Assembly (NCBI RefSeq): GCF_000455825.1
Contig: NZ_ATAO01000101.1
Span: 124,001-188,000 of the forward strand
DNA from: Microbacterium maritypicum MF109
GTDB taxonomy: Bacteria > Actinomycetota > Actinomycetes > Actinomycetales > Microbacteriaceae
Length of the DNA: 64,000 nt
Direction: 5' to 3'
Below are positions 1 to 9,146 of this stretch, in pieces (the stretch's first letter is position 1; each line of letters starts with the position of its first letter). The notes under the pieces were generated by a model that worked only from the letters and a program-made list of their open reading frames with translations, was not told the origin of the DNA and did not search any database. Made by a program: the position numbers and the translations under genes.

Positions 1-2
1 CC

Positions 3-500
3 GCACTGCTCCCGGCCTCCCCTGCGGTGCTCGTCGCGACGCCACTCGCGCGCGAAGCCGTGCTGTCGATGACCTCCGACCGCACACGCAGCGACGAAGC
101 CCTGGACCACCTGCGTCGCGTGATCGTCGACGAAGTCGTGACCGCGCCCGAGCAGCCACTCCATCTCCCGGAGCCCCACGATCCGCGCCTGCGCCGTGCC
201 GCACGCATCGTCGAGGATGACCTCGCTCTGCCCGTGCCGCTCGGAGAACTCGGCGCACGCACCGGCACCGCCGAGCGGACGCTGAGCCGCCTGTTCCAGC
301 AGGAGACCGGCATGGGATACCGGCAGTGGCGCCTGCAACTGCGCGTGCATCGGGCACTCGTCCTGCTCGCCGACGGCGCCACGGTGACCGACACGGCCTC
401 CGCATGCGGGTGGGCCACGACCAGTCAGTTCATCGAGCAGTTCACACCGCTCGTCGGGATGACCCCCGGCCGATACCGGCTGTCGCAACCGACCGCGTGA
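3..500 (+). CDS. AraC-family transcriptional regulator, 5'-truncated by window edge
   Basis: The frame is open from base 3 with no start codon in view, so the N-terminal sensor part lies outside the window and only the last 165 codons are seen. The C-terminal ~100 residues are an AraC/XylS DNA-binding domain with two helix-turn-helix units, around 'LGARTGTAERTLSRLF' and 'TDTASACGWATTSQFIEQF', closing with the family tail 'GMTPGRYR'. It should bind DNA in the cytoplasm; its ligand and targets cannot be told. A GTG at 27 would give a shorter frame but would leave an implausibly short regulator. It ends 26 bases from the stop of the convergent acetyltransferase. Confidence 0.85.
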   Translation, partial: ALLPASPAVLVATPLAREAVLSMTSDRTRSDEALDHLRRVIVDEVVTAPEQPLHLPEPHDPRLRRAARIVEDDLALPVPLGELGARTGTAERTLSRLFQQETGMGYRQWRLQLRVHRALVLLADGATVTDTASACGWATTSQFIEQFTPLVGMTPGRYRLSQPTA

Positions 501-526
501 GGGGAAGGACCACGACTGCGGTCGGC

Positions 527-1051
527 TCAGACCACGCGCGCCATGCACACGAGGCGTTCGCGATCGTCCCACGAGGGCACCCGCTCGAAGCCTCGCGATT
601 CGTAGAGACGCACGGGGCCGTCCCGCCATTCCCACACCGACAGCCGCACCTGCGACGCACCGAGATCGACCGCATCGGCCACCGCCGCGTCCAACAGCGC
701 CGAACCCACCCCGCGGCCGCGCACGTCAGGCTGCGCCCACAATCGCTTGATCTCCGCCACACCGTCGTGCACGGACAGCACCACGACCCCGACGATGCGT
801 TCGTCGAGCTGCGCGACCCGCACTCGATGCGCGGCATACGCCTCGGCCGGGTCATCGACCTCGCGGAGATAGCGGTCGGGCAGCGGCACGGCGGAATCGC
901 GCTCGGATCCGTGTTCCTGCCGACTCTTCTCCCGCTCGGTCTGCAGCAGATACGCACGCACAGCCGCACCGACCTCGAGTGCGTCGGGTCCGGTCAAGTC
1001 GGCGAGCCGGATCGACGGTCGGTCGAGCCCGGATCCCGCCTCGGCGCTCAC
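527..1051 (-). CDS. GNAT family N-acetyltransferase
   Basis: Encodes 174 residues with a GNAT fold. The acetyl-CoA binding motif A is visible as 'VRGRGVGSALL', preceded by the strand 'IKRLWAQPD' and followed by the C-terminal 'RLYESRGFERV' block typical of the family. The acceptor substrate is unknown. I place the start at GTG 1051: the upstream gene's TGA ends at 1054, so the two are separated by only two bases (TGACCGTG), which argues for translational coupling. A longer frame from 1108 would overlap the upstream gene by 55 bases and adds basic, low-information sequence. Confidence 0.8.
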   Translation of the reverse strand: MSAEAGSGLDRPSIRLADLTGPDALEVGAAVRAYLLQTEREKSRQEHGSERDSAVPLPDRYLREVDDPAEAYAAHRVRVAQLDERIVGVVVLSVHDGVAEIKRLWAQPDVRGRGVGSALLDAAVADAVDLGASQVRLSVWEWRDGPVRLYESRGFERVPSWDDRERLVCMARVV

Positions 1052-1053
1052 GG

Positions 1054-1542
1054 TCAGTCGCAGCCGCAGCCGCCGGACGGCGTCTTCACCATGAAGCACA
1101 CGTCGCACACGCCGTAGTCGCGATCCTCGACCGGCTTCGGAGCCTTCTCGGCCCGCGGGGCGGAGACGCGAGGAGTCGTCGTGCGCTTGGCCGCGCGCGG
1201 CGGGGTGAGCGGGATGAACTCGCTGGGGTGGCTCACGTAGAAGTACGGCGCCCGGCCTTCGCTCGGCTGCAGACGCAGCGGAGCGGAACCGACGACGAGG
1301 CGCTCGTCCTCGGTGAAGCCGTTCGTGTAGGTGCGCCCGATGTGCAGAGGGGCGCCCTCACCTCGACGGATCGCTTCGATGTAGCGACCGCGGTCGATGA
1401 ACGAGCTGATCCCGATCGCTTCGACGATGGCGGTGATGAACGCGTGGTTGGCCGGATCGATGCGGTGCGCGCGCAACGCCTCCGGGAGCGAACGGTATGG
1501 ACGGGAGGTGCCTGCGGGGGTCGGCCCCTGTACTTCTTTCAT
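1054..1542 (-). CDS. Conserved actinobacterial hypothetical protein with Cys-rich tail
   Basis: 162 residues, not assigned to a function. The first ~110 residues look globular ('SLPEALRAHRIDP', 'HIGRTYTNGFTEDERLV'), then a basic Pro/Ala/Lys linker, then a short tail 'VCDVCFMVKTPSGGCGCD' whose CxxC...CGC spacing could bind a metal. Start chosen at ATG 1542, which has a GGA box just upstream; longer frames run into the divergent FAD-oxidoreductase gene starting at 1615. It is transcribed ahead of, and coupled to, the acetyltransferase. Confidence 0.65.
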   Translation of the reverse strand: MKEVQGPTPAGTSRPYRSLPEALRAHRIDPANHAFITAIVEAIGISSFIDRGRYIEAIRRGEGAPLHIGRTYTNGFTEDERLVVGSAPLRLQPSEGRAPYFYVSHPSEFIPLTPPRAAKRTTTPRVSAPRAEKAPKPVEDRDYGVCDVCFMVKTPSGGCGCD

Positions 1543-1614
1543 CAGTTCCAGGATCGCACGCCCAGAGGGGTACAGCCGACCGTTTTCCGCTCGTATACGT
1601 GCCAAACTGACGTC

Positions 1615-3066
1615 ATGGCCCAGGCGACGATCATCGGCTCCGGCCCGAACGGGCTCGCTGCCGCAGTGACGCTCGCGCGCGCCGGCTATCGGGTGCGAGT
1701 TCTGGAGGGCGCCGACACCATCGGCGGCGGGGTGCGCACACGCGAATCCACGCTTCCGGGGTTCCGGCACGACCTCTGCTCCGCCGTGCATCCGGCCGCC
1801 CTCTCCTCCCCGTTCTTCCAGGCGTTCGGCCTCGACCGGCGGATCGAGTGGATCCGTCCCGACGCCTCGTACGCGCATCCGCTCGATGACGGGCGCGCAG
1901 CGATCGCCTGGCGCGACATCGAGCGCACGGCGGCGGACCTCGGAGTCGACGGATCCGCCTGGACCTCACGTCTGCGTCCACTCAGCAGCCACATCGACGG
2001 GGTCGTCGACTTCACCGGCAACCAGCTGCTCCGCATCCCCCGCGATCCGGTGACCGCCGCGCGTTTCGCGATCCGGATGCTGGACCAGGGCACTCCCCTG
2101 GCAGCTCGCGCCTTCCGCACGGAGGAGGCGGCGGCGCTCATCTCCGGGGTGGTCGCGCACGCCAACTCGCCGCAGCCCTCCCTCGCGGGTGCGGCGGCCG
2201 GGCTGCTGCTGGCCGCGCTCGGACACGCAGGCGGCTGGCCGTACCCGCGCGGAGGTGCGCAGCGCATCGCCGACGCGATGGTCGCCGACATCGAGCAGCA
2301 CGGCGGAACGATCGAGGCGGGCACCCCCGTCTCCGATCTCGGTGCCCTGGACTGGGGCGACCCGCAGCAGGGCGACCTGCTGCTGCTCAACACCTCGCCG
2401 CGACTCGCCCTCACGCATCCCGACGTGCCCGCCGGCTACGCACGGGCCCTCCGCTCGTACCGGTACGGGCCCGGAGCAGCGAAGGTCGACTTCGCGCTCG
2501 ACGGCCCGATCCCGTGGACGAACGCCGACGTGGCAGCGGCCCCGACCGTGCATCTGGGCGGCACCCGCGCCGAGGTATGGGCGAGTGAGAACGCCGTCGC
2601 CGCCGGACGCGTGGTTGAGCGCCCGTATGTGCTCGCCGTGCAGCCATCGGTATTGGACGACTCACGCGCCCCCGCGGGGAAGGCCGTGCTCTGGGCGTAC
2701 ATCCACGTGCCCCCGGGTTCGGACCTCGACCCGACCGAGCTGATCACCGCCCAGGTCGAGCGCTTCGCTCCGGGCTTCCGCGACCTCGTCCTCGCGCACC
2801 ACGCCGTCCCGGCGTCGTCGCGCGAGGCGATCAACCCCACGGAGATCGGTGGCGACATCTCCGGTGGCGTCTTCGACATGCGCCAGGCACTCCGGCGCCC
2901 GGTTCTCTCCCCCTCCCCGTGGCGCACGCCGATGCGTGGCGTGTACCTGGCGTCCGCCTCGACACCCCCCGGCCCCTCCGTGAACGGGATGGCCGGTTGG
3001 CATGCCGCCTGCACGGCGCTGCGGGATGCCGGAGAACCCGCCACCGTGACCGACCTCTTCGGCTGA
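1615..3066 (+). CDS. Phytoene desaturase-type FAD-dependent oxidoreductase
   Basis: 483 residues. The N-terminus is a Rossmann dinucleotide-binding motif, 'IIGSGPNGLAAAVTLARAGY', followed by the acidic ribose-binding 'VLEGADTIGGG', the hallmark of the CrtI/NAD(P)-binding oxidoreductase family. The C-terminal 'GVYLASASTPPGPSVNGMAG' is the second FAD-contacting segment. Length is close to the usual ~500 residues. No carotenoid genes lie nearby, so the substrate is open; this branch is often an orphan oxidoreductase rather than a true phytoene desaturase. A CAAACT box six bases before the ATG suggests a leaderless transcript. Confidence 0.85.
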   Translation: MAQATIIGSGPNGLAAAVTLARAGYRVRVLEGADTIGGGVRTRESTLPGFRHDLCSAVHPAALSSPFFQAFGLDRRIEWIRPDASYAHPLDDGRAAIAWRDIERTAADLGVDGSAWTSRLRPLSSHIDGVVDFTGNQLLRIPRDPVTAARFAIRMLDQGTPLAARAFRTEEAAALISGVVAHANSPQPSLAGAAAGLLLAALGHAGGWPYPRGGAQRIADAMVADIEQHGGTIEAGTPVSDLGALDWGDPQQGDLLLLNTSPRLALTHPDVPAGYARALRSYRYGPGAAKVDFALDGPIPWTNADVAAAPTVHLGGTRAEVWASENAVAAGRVVERPYVLAVQPSVLDDSRAPAGKAVLWAYIHVPPGSDLDPTELITAQVERFAPGFRDLVLAHHAVPASSREAINPTEIGGDISGGVFDMRQALRRPVLSPSPWRTPMRGVYLASASTPPGPSVNGMAGWHAACTALRDAGEPATVTDLFG

Positions 3067-3112
3067 TCGTCCTCCCCTTCCGCCGCGGATCATCGGCGGC
3101 CAGGATGGGAGC

Positions 3113-4156
3113 ATGCGCTACGACATCCCCGCGCCGATGCTCGCCAAGGCGGCGCCGGCCGTGCCCGACCCCGCGAAGACGCCGGGCGGATTGCTGTACG
3201 AGCCGAAGTGGGACGGCTTCCGTGGACTCATCGCCTGGGACGGGGAGACGGTGGAGATCGGGTCACGAGGCGCCAAGCCCCTGACCCGCTACTTCCCCGA
3301 ACTGGTCGACGTGATCCCCCAGCTGCTTCCGGAACCGTGCCTGCTCGACGGCGAGATCGTCGTCGCCACCGGGCCGGACGGCTCGCAGCGCCTGGACTGG
3401 GAGGCCCTCAGCCAGCGCATCCACCCCGCCGCCTCACGCGTCGCGAAGCTCGCCGTCGAGACCCCAGCCATGTTCATCGCGTTCGATCTGCTCGCCGTCG
3501 GGGTCGACGACCTGCTCACGCAGTCGTTCGAGACGAGGCGCGCACGCCTCGAGACCCTCATGGAGGGCGTCGGACATCCGCTGCACATCACCCGCACGAC
3601 CCGCGATCGCGAGGCCGCGGTGCGCTGGCTCGCCGAGTTCGAAGGGGCAGGGCTCGACGGTGTCGTCGCGAAGCCGCTCGACCAGCCTTACGCGCCGGGA
3701 AAGCGCACGCTGTTCAAGATCAAGCACGCCCGCACCGCCGACGTCGTCGCGCTCGGCTATCGCATCCACAAGTCCGGATCGGGAGTGGGTTCCCTGCTGG
3801 TCGGGCTGTACGGCGACGACGGGGAGCTCCACCAGGTCGGCGGCGTGGCCGCGTGGAGCGATGCCCGTCGGCAGGAGCTCGTCGAAGAGCTCTCCCCGCT
3901 GGTCGAGCGCGACGAGTCGGGCGACGCCGTGACCGCCGAGGGCGAGCGGTCGCGATTCAGCGGATCGAAGGATGTGTCGTTCGTGCGGCTGCGCCCGGAG
4001 CGGGTGCTCGAGGTGCGATACGACCAACTCGAAGGCGCGCGGTTCCGCCACACCGTGCAGTTCGAACGCTGGCGCCCCGATCGCGACGCCCGCTCCTGCA
4101 CCTACGAGCAGTTGGACACGGTCGCAGGCTACGACCTCGCCGATGTCCTGAGCTGA
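3113..4156 (+). CDS. ligC: ATP-dependent DNA ligase, LigC type
   Basis: 347 residues, adenylation plus OB-fold domains only. Motif I is 'EPKWDGFR', with Lys32 as the predicted AMP-accepting residue; 'LLDGEIV' and 'GVVAKPLD' are motifs III-IV, and 'FKIKHARTADVVALG' is motif V. Length and lack of polymerase or nuclease domains match mycobacterial LigC rather than LigD. It joins nicked or gapped DNA. The partner Prim-PolC gene follows in convergent orientation with a 10-base gap; in mycobacteria the LigC/Prim-PolC pair has been linked to excision repair. No Ku gene is nearby. Confidence 0.9.
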   Translation: MRYDIPAPMLAKAAPAVPDPAKTPGGLLYEPKWDGFRGLIAWDGETVEIGSRGAKPLTRYFPELVDVIPQLLPEPCLLDGEIVVATGPDGSQRLDWEALSQRIHPAASRVAKLAVETPAMFIAFDLLAVGVDDLLTQSFETRRARLETLMEGVGHPLHITRTTRDREAAVRWLAEFEGAGLDGVVAKPLDQPYAPGKRTLFKIKHARTADVVALGYRIHKSGSGVGSLLVGLYGDDGELHQVGGVAAWSDARRQELVEELSPLVERDESGDAVTAEGERSRFSGSKDVSFVRLRPERVLEVRYDQLEGARFRHTVQFERWRPDRDARSCTYEQLDTVAGYDLADVLS

Positions 4157-4166
4157 GCGGGAGCCC

Positions 4167-5240
4167 TCACTCCTTCTCGGCCGGGGTGCCGTCCTCGTCC
4201 CAATTCGCTGCGACCTTCTTGCTCGGCTGCACGCGCGGCGGCTCACCCGGCATCTTCGGGAACTCCGGAGGGAAAGGCAGTTCGCCGAGACCGTTCTGCG
4301 TGTCACGCTCCCACCACTCCAGCAGCGTGTCGATGCGGCCAGGGTTGTGCGGCATCGACGCCCACGGGTCGCCGACCTCGCCCAGACGCTTCGGGATGCT
4401 GCGCACCGTGAACACCTTCGGATCGAGACCGTCGAGCTCGTCCCAGGCCACCGGCGTCGACACGGTCGCTCCGGGAAGCGCGCGAGGACTGTAGGCACCG
4501 GCCATCGTGCGGTCGCGGTTGGCCTGGTTGAAGTCGACGAAGATGCGCGCGCCCCGCTCCTCCTTCCACCAGTTCGTCGTGACCTGCTCCGGCATCCGTC
4601 GCTCCAGCTCGCGCCCGGCGGCGATCACGGCGTGCCGCACCTCCAGGAACTCGTGGGTCGGTTCGATCGGCGCGAACACGTGCAATCCTCTGTTGCCGCT
4701 GGTCTTGGCGAACGCCTCCAGACCCGCCTCGCGCAGCACCTCGCGCAGGGTGTGCGCGGCCGTGACCGCATCTGCGAAGTCGGTACCGGGCTGCGGATCG
4801 AGGTCGATGCGCAGCTCGACGGGGTTGTCCGCGTCAGTGGCGAGCGACGCCCAGGGGTGGAAGACGATCGTGTTCATCTGCACGGCCCACACGATCGCGC
4901 TCGCACGGTTCAACACGATCTGCGGATGCTGGCGCCCGCTGTTGTATGTCACCGTCACCGCGTCGACGAAGTCCGGGGTACCTTTGGGCGGGTTCTTCGA
5001 GAAGAAGCCCTCGGCCCGCGCCCCGCCTGCGGGTCCGATGCCGTCACGGAACCGCTCGAGCGAGACCGGGCGGTTGCCGTTCGCCGCCAGGAACGGCACC
5101 GCGACGAGCTGCACATACTCGGCCAGCTCCGCCTTGGTGATGCCGAGGTCGGGCCAGACCACACGGTTCGGGCTGGACAGCGCGACCTCGCGTTCTCCAT
5201 CGGAGTCGGCGACGGTCAGGGTCACGCGTTCTGAGGCCAT
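4167..5240 (-). CDS. Prim-PolC/LigD-polymerase-like primase-polymerase
   Basis: 357 residues of archaeo-eukaryotic primase superfamily type. Motif I with the metal-binding pair is 'RIDLDPQ' (Asp146, Asp148), motif II 'SGNRGLHVF' (181-189) and motif III 'IFVDFNQ' (Asp236). It should extend primers or fill short gaps, with preference for ribonucleotides in related enzymes, and hand ends to the neighbouring LigC. The single-domain size separates it from multidomain LigD. The ATG lies six bases after TAGGGT, consistent with a leaderless message. Confidence 0.88.
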   Translation of the reverse strand: MASERVTLTVADSDGEREVALSSPNRVVWPDLGITKAELAEYVQLVAVPFLAANGNRPVSLERFRDGIGPAGGARAEGFFSKNPPKGTPDFVDAVTVTYNSGRQHPQIVLNRASAIVWAVQMNTIVFHPWASLATDADNPVELRIDLDPQPGTDFADAVTAAHTLREVLREAGLEAFAKTSGNRGLHVFAPIEPTHEFLEVRHAVIAAGRELERRMPEQVTTNWWKEERGARIFVDFNQANRDRTMAGAYSPRALPGATVSTPVAWDELDGLDPKVFTVRSIPKRLGEVGDPWASMPHNPGRIDTLLEWWERDTQNGLGELPFPPEFPKMPGEPPRVQPSKKVAANWDEDGTPAEKE

Positions 5241-5246
5241 GCTCCG

Positions 5247-5252
5247 ACCCTA
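5247..5252 (-). promoter_or_regulatory. -10 box of prim-polC, leaderless type
   Basis: TAGGGT on the minus strand, six bases before the ATG at 5240; no Shine-Dalgarno box fits between them. Confidence 0.4.
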
Positions 5253-5260
5253 GAGCGCCG

Positions 5261-5323
5261 CCCGGACAGACGGAACCCCGCCGACGCGGACAGTGCGCGG
5301 AGTCCGGATCGTCCGTGTCCGGG
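5261..5323 (-). terminator. Long imperfect hairpin after the sseB-like gene
   Basis: CCCGGACAGACGGA pairs with TCCGTGTCCGGG with a one- to two-base bulge, and the loop holds a further CGGAC/GTCCG stem. It begins six bases after the stop codon at 5329. There is no T-tract, so termination is only a guess. Confidence 0.35.
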
Positions 5324-5328
5324 TCGGT

Positions 5329-6519
5329 TCAGTCGCCGAGGTCGACCGCGAGCACGAGGACCGGCGTGAGCGCAGCCCGCTCGACGACGATCGACGGACC
5401 GGCCGAGTCCACGATCACTCCGGCGATGTCGGCGTGGCTCGTGAGGACCTTCGCCAGCTGCTCCGGCGCGAACGGGAGCGGACGGTCGCCGCGTCCGAGC
5501 GCGATGACCTCGAGCGGGTGCGAGAACAGCTGCAGGAACCGACGTCCGTCGGTCGTCTGCGCTTCGGCGATGCCGACGGGGCCACCGCCGGAGCCGTCGT
5601 TGACCGCGACCCACATCCGCGTGGTCGCAAGGGCTTCGCCGACCTTGACGACGGAATCCTGTTCCCGGGGAGCGGCGAGGATGCTCTTCACCGTCATGTC
5701 GACATCGGCCTGCTCGAGCGTCTTCTGCAGCAGCTCCGTCGGGAACACCACCCGATGCGGGGCCGACGCGTTGTCGACGATGAGGCCGGCGAAATCTCCG
5801 GACACGACCTGCTGCAGCACCGAGGTGACCGGCTGGGCGACCGCCGAGGTCGACGACGGGTCCGCTTCGAGCTGCACGGAATCACGTACCGCGCCGGCCG
5901 AGCTGAACGCCAGCATGTACTGGTTGTCTTCACTGTCGCGGACGACGGCGACGGAGAGCGCCTTCCCTTCGCTGATCTGGGCACGCGCATCGCCGTTCAC
6001 GCGGATGTAGAGGTGTCCCTGAAGAGCCTGACGCATGACGCCGAGGAGCTGGTCGTTGGTCGCGCCCGCCTCGATCTCGCTGAGGGCCTCACGCAGGAGG
6101 ACATTGTCCTTCATGCCGGCGACGGTCTCGGTCTGCTCCGGCGGCAGCACGGAGGCCAGAGGCAGGCGCCGCTCCTGGGGCGTCTCGGGCTGAACGGGCG
6201 GAGAGGGAGAAGCCTGCGGCGCGGCGGGCGCCGCAGAGGCGGACGAGGCGTCGGAGTTCGAAGTGCCGTCGGACGCCGGAAGGGAGACCTCGGGGCCCGC
6301 CTCGGCACCGACGCCCCGGAACGCCTGCACCGAGATCCCGATCGAGGGCGCTTCGACGGGCTGCTCGGCGGTCGGGCTCTCTGATGTCGTGTGCTCTCCG
6401 GCGACCGCGCCCGCACCGTTCTGCGTGGTGTCGTTCGGCGCGCTATCGCTCGCGACAGCCTCGGCGGTGGGGGCGACGACATCGTCACCGGACTTCTTGC
6501 GGCGGGAGAAGAGGGCCAT
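5329..6519 (-). CDS. SseB-family protein, two SseB-like domains
   Basis: 396 residues. A basic start ('MALFSRRKKSGDD') is followed by ~100 residues rich in Ala, Ser, Pro and Thr that look disordered, then two copies of the SseB N-terminal-like fold, roughly 110-245 and 250-395; the second holds 'GGPVGIAEAQTTDGRRFLQLFSHPLEV'-like sequence. SseB-like domains are common in actinobacterial cytosolic proteins of unknown role; the name comes from a type III secretion factor but nothing here suggests secretion. Start at ATG 6519, seven bases after a TAGGCT box, rather than 6540. It lies downstream of pcrA on the same strand with a 62-base gap. Confidence 0.7.
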   Translation of the reverse strand: MALFSRRKKSGDDVVAPTAEAVASDSAPNDTTQNGAGAVAGEHTTSESPTAEQPVEAPSIGISVQAFRGVGAEAGPEVSLPASDGTSNSDASSASAAPAAPQASPSPPVQPETPQERRLPLASVLPPEQTETVAGMKDNVLLREALSEIEAGATNDQLLGVMRQALQGHLYIRVNGDARAQISEGKALSVAVVRDSEDNQYMLAFSSAGAVRDSVQLEADPSSTSAVAQPVTSVLQQVVSGDFAGLIVDNASAPHRVVFPTELLQKTLEQADVDMTVKSILAAPREQDSVVKVGEALATTRMWVAVNDGSGGGPVGIAEAQTTDGRRFLQLFSHPLEVIALGRGDRPLPFAPEQLAKVLTSHADIAGVIVDSAGPSIVVERAALTPVLVLAVDLGD

Positions 6520-6526
6520 ATGAGCC

Positions 6527-6532
6527 AGCCTA
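6527..6532 (-). promoter_or_regulatory. -10 box of the sseB-like gene, leaderless type
   Basis: TAGGCT on the minus strand, seven bases before the chosen ATG at 6519. It supports that start over the in-frame codon at 6540. Confidence 0.4.
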
Positions 6533-6581
6533 ACCGGCAATCCGGTCGGTGTTTCGCCGAGGCGGAAACACCTGCGGTGGG

Positions 6582-9056
6582 CTAGATCTTCTCGATCGGC
6601 GCGACCTTGATGAGGAGCTTCTTCTGCCCCGCCGAGTCGAATCGCACGTGAGCGATGCGCTTGGCACCCTCGCCCGTCACCGCATCCACCCGCCCTTCGC
6701 CGAAGTCGACGTGACGGATGCGGTCGCCGGCGGCGAGCTCGAGATCACCGTTGTCGCGCATCTTGGCCGTGACCCGGTTGGGGAACTTGTCCATCGCCGT
6801 CGACAGCGGCTTCAGGGAGTCTCGACCCGGCAGCGACTTCACCGCGAAACGATCGCCCGAGCCCGAGCCGCCGAAGCCGCCCTGGCGACGCGCGTTCAGT
6901 GCGCGCGACTGCATCCCCCCGCGCGAGTTCACGTCGCCCGGAGACTGTCGCCAGTCGATCAGGCCCGCCGGGATCTCCTGCAGGAAGCGGCTGGGCATCG
7001 CCACCGTGACCTCGCCGAACTGCGCCCTCGTCATCGCGAGAGAGAGGTGCAGACGCTTGCGCGCACGCGTGATGCCCACGTAGAAGAGACGGCGTTCCTC
7101 CTGCGGTCCCCCGGGCTCGCCGGCCGAGATGCGGTGCGGGATGAGATCTTCCTCGACGCCCGTGACGAACACGGCGTCATACTCCAGGCCCTTCGCCGTG
7201 TGCATGGTCATGAGCGAGACCGAGCCCGACTCGTCGTCGAGGTCATCGGCATCGGAGACCAGAGCGACCTCGGTGAGGAAGTCGACGATCGTGCCCTCCG
7301 GGTTGTTGCGCGCGAAATCACGAGCCACCGCGACGAATTCGTCGAGGTTCTCCACGCGCGCCTCGTCCTGAGGGTCGCGGCTCGCACGCAGGGCGTCGAG
7401 GTATCCGCTCTTGCCCAGCAACAGGCTCAGGCCGTCGGCCACCGCGGTGGGGGGAGGCAGCTCGCCGCTCGCGGGGGTCAGGATGGCGGCGGCTTCGGTG
7501 AGCACCGCGTCGAGCTGCCCGATCGCCGCTTGGATCTTCGGCCCGACCCCGAGCTGACCCGGCATCGACAGCGCATCGCGGAAGCTGATCCCGTGCTCCT
7601 CGGCGAACCGTGCGATGGCCGTCTCCGTGACGTCGCCGATGCCGCGCCTGGGCTTGTTCAGGATGCGGCGCACCGACATCTCGTCGGCCGGGTTCGCGAC
7701 GGCGACGAGATAGGCGAGCGCGTCCTTGATCTCGGCGCGATCGTAGAACTTGGTGCCGCCCATGATCTTGTACGGCACCGCCGAGCGGATGAAGATCTCC
7801 TCCAGCGCACGGGACTGCGAGTTGGTGCGGTAGAACACCGCCATCTCGGAGTAGGGCATGCCGGCGCGGTGCAGGGCCTCGACCTCGTCAGCCACGAACT
7901 GCGCCTCGTCGTGCTGCGAGTAGCCGGTGAAACCGATGATGGGATCGCCGTCGCCCTTGTCGCTCCAGAGCTTCTTGTCCTTACGATCGAAGTTGTTGCC
8001 GATCACCGCGTTCGCCGCCGACAGGATGTTCTGCGTCGAGCGGTAGTTCTGCTCGAGCAGCACGACGCGGGCGCCGGGGAAGTCACGCTCGAACTCGCTG
8101 ATGTTGCGGATGTCCGCGCCGCGGAACGCGTAGATCGATTGATCGGAGTCGCCGACCACGGTGAGCGAGGCACCGGGTTCGCCGGCGTCTGCGGTGGGGG
8201 CGGGATCGGGCTCGAAGATCATCATGCCGTTGGAGGCATACGGATCCGGCGCGGCACCGGCAGCACCGGACACGGGGCGCGTGAGCTCGTGGATCAGCGA
8301 GTACTGCGCGTGGTTCGTGTCCTGGTACTCGTCGACCAGGATGTGACGGAAACGACGACGGTAGGTGTCGGCGACCTGCGGGAACGCTCGGAACAGATAC
8401 ACGGTCTGCCCGATGAGGTCATCGAAGTCGAAGGCGTTGGCCTTCTGCAGCTGCCGTTGGTAGTCGGCGAAGACCTCGATGAAGACGCGCTCGGCCGGGT
8501 CGCTCATGTTGGCCTGACGCGCATACGACTCGGCGTCGGACAGCTCGTTCTTCAGCTTCGAGATGCGCGACTGCACGGACGCGGGTGTGAGCCCGTAGGC
8601 ATCGGCCTCGTGCTCTTTGACCAGGCGCTTGAGGAGAGCCCGCGAATCGCCCGAATCGTAGATGGTGAACGACTTCGTGTACCCGAACTGCTCGGCCTCG
8701 CGACGCAGGATGCGCACGCACGCGGAGTGGAACGTGGAGATCCACATGCCACGGGCGGCATCGCCGATCAGCCCTTCGACACGCTCGCGCATCTCGCCCG
8801 CGGCCTTGTTGGTGAAGGTGATCGCGAGGATCTGGCTCGGCCATGCCTCTCGGGCCCGCAACAGCGAGGCGATGCGGCGGGTGAGCACGCTCGTCTTGCC
8901 CGATCCGGCGCCCGCGACGATGAGCAGCGCCGGGCCGCGGTAGGTGACGGCCTCGAGCTGCTGAGGGTTGAGGCCGGCGAGGAGATCGTCCTGCCCCGGG
9001 GCTCCCGACGAGCGAGGACCGGCGGTGGAGGGGACGATGAGAGGAGCTTCGGTCAT
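6582..9056 (-). CDS. pcrA: ATP-dependent DNA helicase PcrA/UvrD
   Basis: 824 residues, a full-length superfamily 1A 3'-5' helicase. Motifs in order: Q-motif 'LNPQQLEAVTY', Walker A 'AGAGSGKT' (48-55), Ia 'AITFTNKAAGEM', II 'DEYQDTN' (242-248), III 'VVGDSDQSIYAFRGAD', IV 'EQNYRST', V 'MTMHTAKGLEYDAVFV' and VI 'EERRLFYVGITRAR'. A ~40-residue Ala/Pro-rich insert separates motifs II and III. It unwinds DNA in nucleotide excision and mismatch repair and dismantles stalled replication or recombination complexes. The C-terminus ('GDRIRHVDFGEGRVDAVTG') is the Tudor-like RNA-polymerase-binding module of PcrA. Confidence 0.95.
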   Translation of the reverse strand: MTEAPLIVPSTAGPRSSGAPGQDDLLAGLNPQQLEAVTYRGPALLIVAGAGSGKTSVLTRRIASLLRAREAWPSQILAITFTNKAAGEMRERVEGLIGDAARGMWISTFHSACVRILRREAEQFGYTKSFTIYDSGDSRALLKRLVKEHEADAYGLTPASVQSRISKLKNELSDAESYARQANMSDPAERVFIEVFADYQRQLQKANAFDFDDLIGQTVYLFRAFPQVADTYRRRFRHILVDEYQDTNHAQYSLIHELTRPVSGAAGAAPDPYASNGMMIFEPDPAPTADAGEPGASLTVVGDSDQSIYAFRGADIRNISEFERDFPGARVVLLEQNYRSTQNILSAANAVIGNNFDRKDKKLWSDKGDGDPIIGFTGYSQHDEAQFVADEVEALHRAGMPYSEMAVFYRTNSQSRALEEIFIRSAVPYKIMGGTKFYDRAEIKDALAYLVAVANPADEMSVRRILNKPRRGIGDVTETAIARFAEEHGISFRDALSMPGQLGVGPKIQAAIGQLDAVLTEAAAILTPASGELPPPTAVADGLSLLLGKSGYLDALRASRDPQDEARVENLDEFVAVARDFARNNPEGTIVDFLTEVALVSDADDLDDESGSVSLMTMHTAKGLEYDAVFVTGVEEDLIPHRISAGEPGGPQEERRLFYVGITRARKRLHLSLAMTRAQFGEVTVAMPSRFLQEIPAGLIDWRQSPGDVNSRGGMQSRALNARRQGGFGGSGSGDRFAVKSLPGRDSLKPLSTAMDKFPNRVTAKMRDNGDLELAAGDRIRHVDFGEGRVDAVTGEGAKRIAHVRFDSAGQKKLLIKVAPIEKI

Positions 9057-9065
9057 GGCCCTATG

Positions 9066-9071
9066 AGTCTA
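9066..9071 (-). promoter_or_regulatory. -10 box of pcrA
   Basis: TAGACT on the minus strand, nine bases before the ATG at 9056, giving a very short or absent leader. Confidence 0.35.
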
Positions 9072-9115
9072 GGCGTCGGCACCGACACCGCGGCACGGCC
9101 TCGCGCCGTCCGGAG

Positions 9116-9146
9116 GCCTGCTCACGACGCGGCGTCCCGAGCAGGC
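9116..9146 (-). terminator. Hairpin at the end of the LysE-type gene
   Basis: GCCTGCTC/GAGCAGGC arms enclose a second GACGC/GCGTC stem; the structure starts at the stop codon. No T-tract follows. Confidence 0.45.
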
